Positions 8,250 to 16,521 of a stretch of 64,000 nucleotides of DNA are shown piece by piece; positions within the stretch are counted from its first letter, which is position 1, and every line of letters starts with the position of its first letter. Source of the stretch: Marinobacter guineae. Lineage in GTDB: Bacteria > Pseudomonadota > Gammaproteobacteria > Pseudomonadales > Oleiphilaceae. Below the pieces are notes generated by a model. It was not told the origin of the DNA, made no database searches, and saw nothing but the letters and a program-made list of their open reading frames with translations. The position numbers were made by a program, and so were the translations under genes. The stretch is taken from contig NZ_KZ319339.1 of assembly GCF_002744735.1 (NCBI RefSeq), forward strand, positions 62,001 to 126,000, written 5' to 3'.

Positions 8250-9669
8250 ACGCTTCAGCACCCTGGACACCACCCGGCTGTTGTTCGAGCACCCGAAGAT
8301 TCTGTTCCGGATGATTGAGCGGATGGACCGGAACGAGGCCCGGTATATTCGCGAGAGTGATCTGGTGACCGAGGTGATGGACTATACCGGCACCCTCGGC
8401 AAGGCCGACCGGGATCGGGTGCGGCTGGCCTTGAATACCGACAATCTGTTCCGAAGTGGTTTGGTGATCGACATCATCAAGGCCGAAGGCGAGCGGCGGC
8501 TGGTGTTCCAGGATGCGCTGATCAACCTGATGCGGGCCTGCAATGCGTCTTTGTATCAGGAACTGACCGATGCCCGTCTGCGGGGCCATCTGGTTACGTT
8601 GCGGGACGTGCGCAATCGGCTGGAAACCAGCAGCTTCAGCGACGCGGACCCGGACTACACCGAACTGCGGGACGACCTGAACGAGCGGGTGAGCCAACTC
8701 ATCGGCCTGCTGCGCCAGAATGTCCTGCGCATGCAAACCATCAGCGCCCAGCTTGCGGATCTTTCCGGCGACGCCAGTCGGGCGCCTGAGAAATTTCTGG
8801 AGTTCCGTCAGAACCTGTTTGAGCAGATCGTTACCCTGTACGAACGCCACATCAAGCCGACCCTGGTGTTCCTGAACCCGGATACCCGGCTGCCTGATGG
8901 CAGCAACCTGTTCGAGACCCTGGAGGCTATGGTCCGGCTGCTGGAAGGCCACGGCGACCACAGCCTTGCAGACCAGTTGTTCCGTTCCTCCATCAGCCTG
9001 AACGCCTTGTACAAACCCATTCAGGCGGTGGCCCAGGAGGTGGAACACTTCCTGCGCAAGACCCGGCAGGGCATGGTCCAGTACAACGCCATGGAGCATT
9101 TCTACGGCAAGCTGCAGGAACTCAAGAGCGAAACCGAGACCCTCAGCCTCAAGAGAAAGTGGTTGGAGGGTGGGGATTTTGCCCGCAGTACCGGCTTCCT
9201 GGTGGGCTTGCGTGGCCAGCAGCGCCCGAAACACTACGCCTTCGGGAATTCGTCCAGCTACTACCAGTTGCTGTTCAGTGAACTGGAACTGCGGCTGAAC
9301 GACCTTCGCCGTAAAGCTGAGGTGCCGGTTCTGCAGGAAGTAGAGGGAGGCGGCCGCCTTACACGCATTGATGTTCAACGCATCAACCAACTCTACAAAT
9401 GGCTGGAAACCCTGGAGCTGCGGCCCACCACCGATCTGGTGCGGGAGCTGCACGGGCGCCTGGATGGCTTTATCCCCGGCTACCGTTTTCCGGATTTGCT
9501 GGCGGCCCTGAACCGGCTGGTGAACTCGCCACCGGAGGGCATGCAAGTGGTCACCACCAACCGTTTCAGAATCCTGGAGCAGTCATCGGACGGCGAGCAG
9601 TTTGTTTACCGCAGGCGTCGTCTGGAAACCGATGAGCCGGCCAATCAACAAGAGCAACACCATGCCTGA
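8242..9669 (+). CDS. Kleisin-like subunit of the condensin-like system (JetA/MksF/MukF-like)
   Basis: A 475-residue, mostly helical protein with no enzymatic motifs. The N-terminal 110 residues look like a winged-helix segment (YIRESDLVTEVMDYTG, then a pair of short strands LVIDIIKAEGERRLVFQDAL). The middle is long and helical, and residues 395-460 look like a second small domain. This organisation and its place next to an SMC gene fit the MukF/MksF/JetA kleisins that bridge the two SMC heads. The assignment relies on gene context and fold impression, not on a conserved motif. It overlaps the genes on both sides by 8 bases. Confidence 0.65.
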   Translation: MSKRFSTLDTTRLLFEHPKILFRMIERMDRNEARYIRESDLVTEVMDYTGTLGKADRDRVRLALNTDNLFRSGLVIDIIKAEGERRLVFQDALINLMRACNASLYQELTDARLRGHLVTLRDVRNRLETSSFSDADPDYTELRDDLNERVSQLIGLLRQNVLRMQTISAQLADLSGDASRAPEKFLEFRQNLFEQIVTLYERHIKPTLVFLNPDTRLPDGSNLFETLEAMVRLLEGHGDHSLADQLFRSSISLNALYKPIQAVAQEVEHFLRKTRQGMVQYNAMEHFYGKLQELKSETETLSLKRKWLEGGDFARSTGFLVGLRGQQRPKHYAFGNSSSYYQLLFSELELRLNDLRRKAEVPVLQEVEGGGRLTRIDVQRINQLYKWLETLELRPTTDLVRELHGRLDGFIPGYRFPDLLAALNRLVNSPPEGMQVVTTNRFRILEQSSDGEQFVYRRRRLETDEPANQQEQHHA

Positions 9670-10255
9670 ATTCTCTGACGCAACCACAAGCACCTTCGAC
9701 CAGATTCTGCCTGCCCACAGCGCCGCTATCTACCGGGAATTCCAGGCCGGCCGGGTCGTTGTGCGTGATGTGTGGGACAGCAACCGCTCCGAGCTGCGCG
9801 CCAATCCGCTCTATAACTTACTGTATAACCACCTGTCTCACTTCCGGACCTTCTACGAACACCTGGGCAGCGAACTGGTGTTCAATGAGACCGGCGCGTT
9901 TTTCTTTCTCAAGGAAAGCAGTGACGACGAGAGCGAAGAGCACGATGAAAACGCCTTCCGGGTGCAGGTGATACTGCTGATCATCGGGCGTTATTTCGCG
10001 CGCAGCGGCCGGGATCTGGATTACCTTGGCCGCCCTGACGCCGGGCTGAATGAGCAGGACCTCACCGACTTGGCGGGCGATGAGGAATATCAGGAAATTC
10101 TCAGGGCTGCACGATTCGAAAAAGGCGCGCCCGAAGCGCTGGATTACCTGGAAAAACGCAATCTGCTGTTTCGTTCCGGCGCCAGCCGCTGCTTCCTCAG
10201 TTCCGCCGGTCTGTATTTTCTGCAGGAGCTGGTTCGGGAGTATGAGCAGGGGTAG
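9662..10255 (+). CDS. Small accessory subunit of the condensin-like system (JetB/MksE/MukE-like)
   Basis: A 197-residue acidic protein, the last gene of the SMC operon. It begins with a helical segment and has strands such as FNETGAFFFLKES followed by an acidic loop SSDDESEEHDEN. Helices QVILLIIGRYFARSG and a terminal RCFLSSAGLYFLQELV come after, consistent with tandem winged-helix domains of MukE/MksE/JetB. I chose the ATG at 9662 because it gives the same 8-base overlap (ATGCCTGA) as the other junctions; an in-frame ATG at 9632 is possible. Role inferred from position: binds the kleisin and tunes the SMC ATPase. Confidence 0.6.
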   Translation: MPEFSDATTSTFDQILPAHSAAIYREFQAGRVVVRDVWDSNRSELRANPLYNLLYNHLSHFRTFYEHLGSELVFNETGAFFFLKESSDDESEEHDENAFRVQVILLIIGRYFARSGRDLDYLGRPDAGLNEQDLTDLAGDEEYQEILRAARFEKGAPEALDYLEKRNLLFRSGASRCFLSSAGLYFLQELVREYEQG

Positions 10256-10268
10256 GAGTTGGATTCAT

Positions 10269-11741
10269 TCAGTGCTCTGGCTCCTGCTTGCTTTCCTTTT
10301 CCAGATCCGTTTCAAGCTGCCGAATGCACCGATCAAAGGCCCGGCTGATTCGGGTCTGATCGTTGATCATGGCCAATCGTGGCCAGGTGGCCTGTTCCCC
10401 AAGGCGGATATACATCTCCAGGTCGTCAGCATCCGGATTCGAAAGAACCTTGCCATAGAGTGCCGGCTTGAGCGGGAAATGGATGTTGATATCCCCTAGG
10501 TAGCGTTGGCTGGCCATGGCATACGCCTGCTCCACGAGGGGCCGGAAAATTCCTGGCTGAAGGCTCTGGCGAGTAAATTTCAGTGCCGTAGCAAGCTGGC
10601 CGTGGGCTACCGAGACTGCAGCCTGCTTGGCCCAGGCCTTTATGCCATGTTCCTCAGGATGGGTAATAAATGGCACCACGTGGGGGTTGGCCTGGCTCAC
10701 GATGGTTTTGTTCACATTATGAAGGCGGGCCATCCTCATGATTGGCAGGTCGCCATGCACACTGCCGTCGATCCAGCTTTCGCTGGGCATGTAAGGTACG
10801 CTGCTGTCATTTCCGCCGTCCGAGTCCCGGGCCCGAAGCGTAACCGGTGGATAAATGCCCGGCACCGCACAGGAGGCCATCACCGCCGAATCTACCAGTA
10901 CCGCGGGTGAGGACAGCCAATTCAGCAATCTTGGCTTTTGCTGGGTCCGGGTGGGGGAGACCGAAATATTCAGAGTTCGGCTGCTGTGTTCAAAGGCTTC
11001 CCTGAAACTGACGCTGCCGAGGTTGTATTGCACATGTTCCTGCAATTGTTTGGGGTCCATGGCGTGGCCTCTGCGCAGCGCCTCCGCGATACCCAGCCAG
11101 CGGAAGGCTTGGCGATGGATGCGTTCCGGGTGTTCAAAAAAGCTTGTCAGTTCCTGTTCATCACGGCAGCAAATGGCTCCCGCTACGATCGCTCCCATGC
11201 TGGAACCGGCAATCACGTCCGGCAGCAGGTCGTTGCGCCATAACGCCCGGGTGACCCCAATATGGTAAATGCCGAAAGCCGCGCCACCACTGAGCATCAG
11301 CGCTGGCCGGCCATAGACACGTTCGGCGTCACGGAACATCTTCAGCTTGCGGGCCGTTGTAACTTCCGGAATAGGGTGGTCGCAAACGAACGCCATGGAG
11401 GTCTCCACGGCGTCCAGAAATTCACCCACCAGACGGTTTGTGCCGCTGCGCGCTGCGGCGTACAGGTCCGGATTGGAAAGTTCACCAAGGTGCCGATAGA
11501 GACTTTCCTGCAGTACCCGGATCAGTCTTCGGGGGTCACCGTTTTGCCGGCACCGTTCCATGGTGGCCATGTGCTCCCGCATCAGGCTCCCGTGCAGCAT
11601 TCCGGTTTCGTCCTGTTCGCGCCAGGCTAGCAGGCCGTCCATGTCGTCCAGGGCGGTGGCGGCCTCATACCATTCCTGGTAGCTGCGGGCCTGATCCAAT
11701 TGTCGCTGGAGGTGTTTGCGGGTTTTGGCATCGTGATTCAT
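10269..11741 (-). CDS. Patatin-like phospholipase family protein with DUF3336-type N-terminus
   Basis: About 490 residues. The N-terminal 150 residues are helical and resemble the extra domain found in TGL-type lipases. The patatin core follows: a glycine-rich oxyanion loop LSGGAAFGIYHIGV, the nucleophile elbow AGSSMGAI with the catalytic Ser, and IDGSVHGDLP supplying the catalytic Asp. Such enzymes hydrolyse acyl chains from phospholipids or neutral lipids, plausible for storage-lipid turnover in an oil-degrading marine bacterium (inference). The ATG at 11741 has GGGAGG only one base away, so the start could be a few codons upstream. It converges on the SMC operon with a 13-base gap and is unlikely to belong to it. 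Confidence 0.85.
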   Translation of the reverse strand: MNHDAKTRKHLQRQLDQARSYQEWYEAATALDDMDGLLAWREQDETGMLHGSLMREHMATMERCRQNGDPRRLIRVLQESLYRHLGELSNPDLYAAARSGTNRLVGEFLDAVETSMAFVCDHPIPEVTTARKLKMFRDAERVYGRPALMLSGGAAFGIYHIGVTRALWRNDLLPDVIAGSSMGAIVAGAICCRDEQELTSFFEHPERIHRQAFRWLGIAEALRRGHAMDPKQLQEHVQYNLGSVSFREAFEHSSRTLNISVSPTRTQQKPRLLNWLSSPAVLVDSAVMASCAVPGIYPPVTLRARDSDGGNDSSVPYMPSESWIDGSVHGDLPIMRMARLHNVNKTIVSQANPHVVPFITHPEEHGIKAWAKQAAVSVAHGQLATALKFTRQSLQPGIFRPLVEQAYAMASQRYLGDINIHFPLKPALYGKVLSNPDADDLEMYIRLGEQATWPRLAMINDQTRISRAFDRCIRQLETDLEKESKQEPEH

Positions 11742-11851
11742 GCCTCCCACAATAACTGATCCAGGCAAAGCTGTGGAGCGGCCGGTTTCATGGGCCCCGG
11801 TTATTTGCTATGTTTATTTTTGTTGATCAGCACTGATTGCAGATCAAACAT

Positions 11852-12056
11852 GTCAGCGGGAGAGACTGAATCGCACAGTGAAGCGATCAGCGCCGAAGGA
11901 GCAACTGCCCCGGAAACTCTCAGGCAAACGGACCGCTGGTGTGAAGACTTTCCGAAGAGCTGTCGGCGACTGCGTCAGTCGGCACACCGAAGGAGCAAAC
12001 GGCCGGTTTCGCTGAAGCAGCCCGTGAATCTCTCAGGTCCCGTGACGGAAGGGGTG
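11852..12056 (+). promoter_or_regulatory. Tandem glycine riboswitch
   Basis: Two adjacent glycine aptamers lie in the leader of the DadA-like gene. Aptamer I has GGGAGAGAC, the core GCCGAAGGAGCAA and AAACTCTCAGGCAAACGGACC; its P1 helix pairs AGCGG (11855-11859) with CCGCT (11933-11937). Aptamer II repeats CACCGAAGGAGCAAAC and AATCTCTCAGGTCCCGTGACGG; its P1 pairs TTCCG (11950-11954) with CGGAA (12046-12050). The short linker and the order match known tandem glycine riboswitches, which usually switch on glycine-consuming genes. Which way this one acts cannot be read directly. Confidence 0.93.
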
Positions 12057-12116
12057 CTTTCTACTGATTCAGGTAGAGAGGGAACCCTGGACGCCTCACG
12101 GAGCACAGAGATAATC

Positions 12117-13334
12117 ATGAAGCGAATCGCTGTTATTGGCGGTGGTATCACAGGTATTACCACGGCTTACACCCTTGCCAAGCGCGGGCTGGATGTCACT
12201 GTTTACGAGAAACACCGTTATGCGGCAATGGAAACCTCCTTCGCCAACGGTGGTCAGCTTTCGGCCTCCAATGCGGAGGTCTGGAACAACTGGCAGACGG
12301 TGGTCAAAGGCATCAAATGGATGTCCCGAAGAGATGCGCCGTTACTGGTTAATCCCAAACCTTCCTGGCATAAATTGAGCTGGTTCGCCGAGTTCATTGC
12401 TGCCATTCCCCAGTACGAGAAGAACACCACCGAAACCGCCCGTTTGGCCATTGCTGCCCGGGACCACCTGTTTGCCTGGGCGCAGGAAGAGGGGATTGAT
12501 TTCGATCTCAAGAAGCAGGGCATTTTGCATATTTATCGGGACAAGGCCGGTTTTGATCACGCCGCGAAAGTCTCACGGCTATTGTCCGCTGGGGGGCTGG
12601 AGCGACGCTCAGTCACACCGGAAGAAATGAAAGCCATCGAGCCTACCCTGGCAGGAAGCTATTACGGCGGCTTTTTCACGGAGAGTGATTCAACCGGCGA
12701 TATCCATAAGTTCACCAACGGTCTGGCAGACGCCATTCAGCGCCTTGGGGTCAAGACCTGTTACGGGCACACGGTGACTGAACTGAGTGCGGACGAAAAC
12801 AGTGCCTGGGTGACGGTGCACGATGGAGAAGAGCAATCACGGGATACTTTTGATGGCGTGGTGATCTGTGCGGGTGTTGGTAGCCGGGCGCTGGCGTCGA
12901 AGCTGGGAGACCGGGTCAATATTTATCCGGTCAAAGGCTACTCCATTACCGTGGAGCTGGACGACGAGGCCTCTCAGAAAGCAGCGCCAACGGTCAGTCT
13001 GCTGGACGATGCCACCAAGATCGTCACCAGCCGGCTCGGCGATGGCCGCTTCCGTGTGGCCGGTACCGCGGAATTCAGCGGCTACAATCGCGATATCAAG
13101 GATGACCGCATCCGTCCGCTCACCCGCTGGGTGGAGCAGTGTTTCCCCGGGGTCTGTACCCGGCGTGTTGTGCCATGGGCCGGATTGCGCCCCATGCTGC
13201 CCAACATGATGCCGCGAGTCGGACAGGGCCGCCTGCCTACCGTGTTCTACAACACAGGCCACGGCCATCTGGGCTGGACCCTCTCTGCTATTACCGCTGA
13301 GATGTTGGCGGACGCAGTAGATAGATCGTCATAA
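12117..13334 (+). CDS. DadA-type FAD-dependent D-amino acid dehydrogenase / glycine oxidase-like enzyme
   Basis: A 405-residue flavoenzyme of the DAO/DadA family. The FAD-binding motif GGGITG is at residues 8-13, followed by the DadA hallmark ETSFANGGQLSASNAEVW, and the C-terminal flavin segment GHGHLGWTLS. DadA enzymes oxidise D-amino acids to keto acids and pass electrons to the quinone pool. The frame stays open upstream through the riboswitch, but ATG 12117, just after the leader, is the sensible start. Control by a glycine riboswitch suggests that glycine, or an amino acid linked to glycine catabolism, is the physiological substrate. That is an inference. Confidence 0.85.
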   Translation: MKRIAVIGGGITGITTAYTLAKRGLDVTVYEKHRYAAMETSFANGGQLSASNAEVWNNWQTVVKGIKWMSRRDAPLLVNPKPSWHKLSWFAEFIAAIPQYEKNTTETARLAIAARDHLFAWAQEEGIDFDLKKQGILHIYRDKAGFDHAAKVSRLLSAGGLERRSVTPEEMKAIEPTLAGSYYGGFFTESDSTGDIHKFTNGLADAIQRLGVKTCYGHTVTELSADENSAWVTVHDGEEQSRDTFDGVVICAGVGSRALASKLGDRVNIYPVKGYSITVELDDEASQKAAPTVSLLDDATKIVTSRLGDGRFRVAGTAEFSGYNRDIKDDRIRPLTRWVEQCFPGVCTRRVVPWAGLRPMLPNMMPRVGQGRLPTVFYNTGHGHLGWTLSAITAEMLADAVDRSS

Positions 13335-13365
13335 GGCCTGCCTTCAATCCGGGTTGTGGATTGTC

Positions 13366-14925
13366 TCAGCCCGGGTACCCGGTTATCTCCCTGATCTTCC
13401 GGTACAGCGGCTGAAGTTGCGGGTACATACGCAGGTACACCTCGGAATACAGTCTTTGATAAAGGTCCCGGGTTTTCTCGTTGGGGTAGAACACGTCCCC
13501 GACCCGGGTCATTTCCGCCACGGCAGTGTCAAAGTCCGGATGAAGCCCGAGGCCTACGGCCGCATCAATGGCTGCGCCCAGTCCTGACGTTTCGTAGGTG
13601 TGTGGACGCTCGACTGGCAGGCCGAAGACATCCGCGGTCAATTGCATGGCGGCATCGCTCTGGGATCCGCCGCCCGCTACGCGAAGCTTTTTAATCTTCA
13701 CACCGCTGCGCTTTTCGATCTTTTCCTTGCCCTCACGCAGGGCGTAGGCCAGGCCTTCAAGAATTGCCCGGTAGATGTGAGAGCGGGTGTGGACATCCCC
13801 AAAACCAATAATGGAACCTTTCGCTTCCGGCCCAGGTTGGCGTACCCCGGGTGACCAGTAGGGTTGCAGCATCAGGCCCATGGAGCCCGCCGGAACGGAC
13901 TCAACCAGCTCGTCGAACAGCGTTTCCGGCTCGATGCCCCGTTGTTCCGCAATTTTCTGTTCCCTCAGGCCGAATTCCCGTTTGAACCAGCTCACCATCC
14001 AGAAACCCCGGTAAATCATCACTTCGGTTGAATAATGGCCCGGGAGGGCCGAAGGATAGGGTGGCATCAGCCGGACAGGCTCTACGTAACGCTTGCTGGT
14101 GGTGTTGATGGTGGCGGTGGTGCCATAGCTCAGGCACCCGATGTCCGGCGTCAGGCCGCCCGAACCGAGAATCTCGCAGGCTTTATCCGATGCTGCCGCG
14201 ATTACGGGTAATTTCCCGTTCAAGCCCAGATGCTGGCTGGCCTCGTCCGTCAGATACCCCAGGGTTTCTCCGGGTGAGACCAGTTCCGGAAGCATGGACG
14301 GGGTGACTGGCATGGTCTGCCATTTGAAATCTCGGGGGCCAGCCCAACGGTGCTTTTTGTAATCGAAGGGCAGGTAGCCGACCTGGCTGCCGGTGGAGTC
14401 TTTGAGTTCGCCGGTGAGGCGATAATTGAGATAACCGGAAAGCAGCAAAAAATGCCGGGTTCTGGCCCAGAGTTCGGGTTCGTTCTGGGCAATCCAGTTG
14501 GCCTGGGTCTTCTCCCGGAACCGGTTGATGGTGTCCTCAAGGCGGGCGAGTTTGAACAGCCAGCTCCAGGGCCCTTTAACCGGACCATCAACCCGTGCGT
14601 GGCGCTGGTCCAGCCAGATTATGGCCGGGCGCAGCGGTTGGCCGTTTTCGTCCAGATTGATCACAGTTCCCCGCTGGGTCGTCACGGTCACGCCGGCCAC
14701 CTGGTCGGGCGTTGCATTGGTTGTGTCCCAAAGCAATCGACAGGCCTCGCCCAGTTGCTCCCAGAAGTACTCCGGGTGTTGTTCGGCCCAGCCAGGCTGC
14801 CTGGAGAAGTAGGGCTCAATCTCCTGTTTGCCTTTGCCAACGAGGTTGCCCCTGGTGTCAAAGAGCAGGGCGCGGACACTCTGGGTGCCATTGTCGATGG
14901 CCAGAATCAGGGGGTCAGCTGGCAT
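13366..14925 (-). CDS. FGGY-family carbohydrate kinase
   Basis: A 519-residue kinase of the ASKHA fold. Residues 8-18 (LAIDNGTQSVR) form the first phosphate loop. Later landmarks are IIWLDQRH, the second phosphate loop LSYGTTATINTTS, and the C-terminal adenosine motif RVAGGGSQSDAAMQLTADVFGLPV. FGGY members phosphorylate polyols or sugars such as glycerol and xylulose. The start at 14925 overlaps the stop of the upstream dehydrogenase gene by 11 bases, so they are cotranscribed. With a glycerol-3-phosphate dehydrogenase and an alkyl-DHAP-synthase-like gene in the same operon, a three-carbon polyol or glyceryl-ether-derived substrate is plausible, but this is not shown. Confidence 0.85.
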   Translation of the reverse strand: MPADPLILAIDNGTQSVRALLFDTRGNLVGKGKQEIEPYFSRQPGWAEQHPEYFWEQLGEACRLLWDTTNATPDQVAGVTVTTQRGTVINLDENGQPLRPAIIWLDQRHARVDGPVKGPWSWLFKLARLEDTINRFREKTQANWIAQNEPELWARTRHFLLLSGYLNYRLTGELKDSTGSQVGYLPFDYKKHRWAGPRDFKWQTMPVTPSMLPELVSPGETLGYLTDEASQHLGLNGKLPVIAAASDKACEILGSGGLTPDIGCLSYGTTATINTTSKRYVEPVRLMPPYPSALPGHYSTEVMIYRGFWMVSWFKREFGLREQKIAEQRGIEPETLFDELVESVPAGSMGLMLQPYWSPGVRQPGPEAKGSIIGFGDVHTRSHIYRAILEGLAYALREGKEKIEKRSGVKIKKLRVAGGGSQSDAAMQLTADVFGLPVERPHTYETSGLGAAIDAAVGLGLHPDFDTAVAEMTRVGDVFYPNEKTRDLYQRLYSEVYLRMYPQLQPLYRKIREITGYPG

Positions 14926-16513
14926 CGGATGTTTCCTTTGGGGCCGAAGAATAGGCGCTCCAATAAATACCGAGGTACCGGGCCTCCTCGTCTGCCCAGC
15001 GCTGGTCGTCCCAGGCCAGCAGTGACTGGCAGCGGAGCTTGATTTCCGGTAACAATGACTTGCCACCCTCCGGCACTATCAGGCCAAGTCGTGTTCTTCG
15101 GAGCAGCAGATCGTCCAGATGTCGCACATCCTCAGCTTTGCAGGCCCATAACAGCTCTGCCCAGAGCAGATTCCAGGGGTGGTCTGGCACTACCGGCTCC
15201 ATGGAACCAGATTCGATCAGCTGGTCCAGATCAGGCCCGTAAAATCCTTCCAGTCTCTGCCAGGTCTGATGCCCAACCTGTGGCGGCCGCACCAGTTTTG
15301 GCGCGGCCTGGAAAACGGGCTGGCTATCCGGCCGCAGGATGCTGTCTGACTTTTCCGCGAGCCCCCGCTTCAGCGCTTCCCGGGCAATTACACGGAACGT
15401 TGTCAGTTTGCCGCCGGCAATGCTGATCAGCCCCCGGTCTTCCCGAAGTGCGTGCTCGCGGTTTTCCCGGGATGGCGATTTGCCGGTGCCATCCGTGACC
15501 ACGGGGCGAACGCCGGCCCAGGTGGAGAGAATGTTGGACCGGGAGATGTGGCTGGCCGGGAACAGGCGAGAGGCGATCTCAAGGAGGTAATCGGTTTCTG
15601 CCTCTGAAATGACGGGTTCCTGGTCCAGGTTACCTTCGTGGTCAAGGTCGGTGGTGCCAAGAACGGTTGTACCTTGCCAGGGAAACGCAAACACCGGGCG
15701 CCGGTCCTGTGGATGAAATAGCGATACTGAACAGGATACGGGCAAACAGGACCAGGGCAGAACCAGGTGACTGCCTCGCAGTGGTCGTATCTTCATCGCC
15801 TCGGCGGTATTTTCGCTGGTCTGGAGCCGATCGGCCCAGGCGCCCGTTGCGTTGATCACGAGAGGGGCGAAAACCTTTATCGGTGTGTCCTCCTCTTCCC
15901 GCTGGATAACCAGACCGGACACCATGCCGTTACGGCGTTGCACTTCCAGTGCCCGGGTATAGTTCAGACAAATGGCACCGTCCCGGCGAGCCTCTGCAAT
16001 CAGTCGTTGCACCAGTCTGGAATCGTCGGTCACCGTATCAGTGAAGCCGCTGGCGCCGGAGAGGTTTTCGCTGGTGAGTCCCGGAACCCACAGCCCGGAT
16101 TGGGTCGGGCTCAGGAAGTGCCGGCTTGGAGACTGCGCGATAAAATCGTAGACCCTGAGCAATAGCTGGAACAGGCGGGGGCCGGGAAACTGGCCTTTGA
16201 AATGGGGCATGATGAAGTGCAACGGGTCGATAAGCCCAGGTGCCTCCGCCATCAATCGTTCCCGCTCACGGACGGCATCCCGGGTCAGGCCATAGTGTCC
16301 GCTGCCCAGATACCGCAACCCCCCGTGAACCATCTTTGAGGAGCGGCTGGAGGTGCCCCACGAGAAGTCTTTCTGTTCAACCAGCAGGGTGCGCAGGCCG
16401 CTGCCGGCCGCTTCTCTGGCAACACCGGCTCCGGTGATGCCACCACCTACCACCAACACGTCGAACGTGGTGTTACCGGCTCGCAGTGACTTCAGAGTTT
16501 CGGCCCGAGTCAT
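14915..16513 (-). CDS. Glycerol-3-phosphate dehydrogenase/oxidase family protein (GlpD-like)
   Basis: A 532-residue FAD enzyme. The dinucleotide-binding motif VVGGGITGAG starts near residue 21. It is followed by the GlpD signature WGTSSRSSKMVHGGLRYL and by TTDLDHEGNLDQEPVIS and STWAGVRPVV. The C-terminal helical domain contains an IVPEGG-type segment. GlpD enzymes oxidise sn-glycerol-3-phosphate to DHAP at the membrane and reduce quinone. ATG 16513 was preferred over GTG 16525. It is the middle gene of a three-gene operon. The family also includes paralogues with other substrates, so its exact role may be specific to this cluster. Confidence 0.85.
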   Translation of the reverse strand: MTRAETLKSLRAGNTTFDVLVVGGGITGAGVAREAAGSGLRTLLVEQKDFSWGTSSRSSKMVHGGLRYLGSGHYGLTRDAVRERERLMAEAPGLIDPLHFIMPHFKGQFPGPRLFQLLLRVYDFIAQSPSRHFLSPTQSGLWVPGLTSENLSGASGFTDTVTDDSRLVQRLIAEARRDGAICLNYTRALEVQRRNGMVSGLVIQREEEDTPIKVFAPLVINATGAWADRLQTSENTAEAMKIRPLRGSHLVLPWSCLPVSCSVSLFHPQDRRPVFAFPWQGTTVLGTTDLDHEGNLDQEPVISEAETDYLLEIASRLFPASHISRSNILSTWAGVRPVVTDGTGKSPSRENREHALREDRGLISIAGGKLTTFRVIAREALKRGLAEKSDSILRPDSQPVFQAAPKLVRPPQVGHQTWQRLEGFYGPDLDQLIESGSMEPVVPDHPWNLLWAELLWACKAEDVRHLDDLLLRRTRLGLIVPEGGKSLLPEIKLRCQSLLAWDDQRWADEEARYLGIYWSAYSSAPKETSDAS

Positions 16514-16521
16514 GGTTCGTC

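Noticed and set aside
8176..9546. 456-codon open frame on the minus strand
   Set aside because: It lies entirely opposite the kleisin-like gene, has a Gln/His/Val-rich composition typical of GC-skewed antisense frames, and no family motif.
10269..11741. Patatin-like lipase as a fifth member of the SMC defence operon
   Set aside because: It is convergent, has its own family context (DUF3336-type lipases), and shares no overlap or promoter with the SMC genes.
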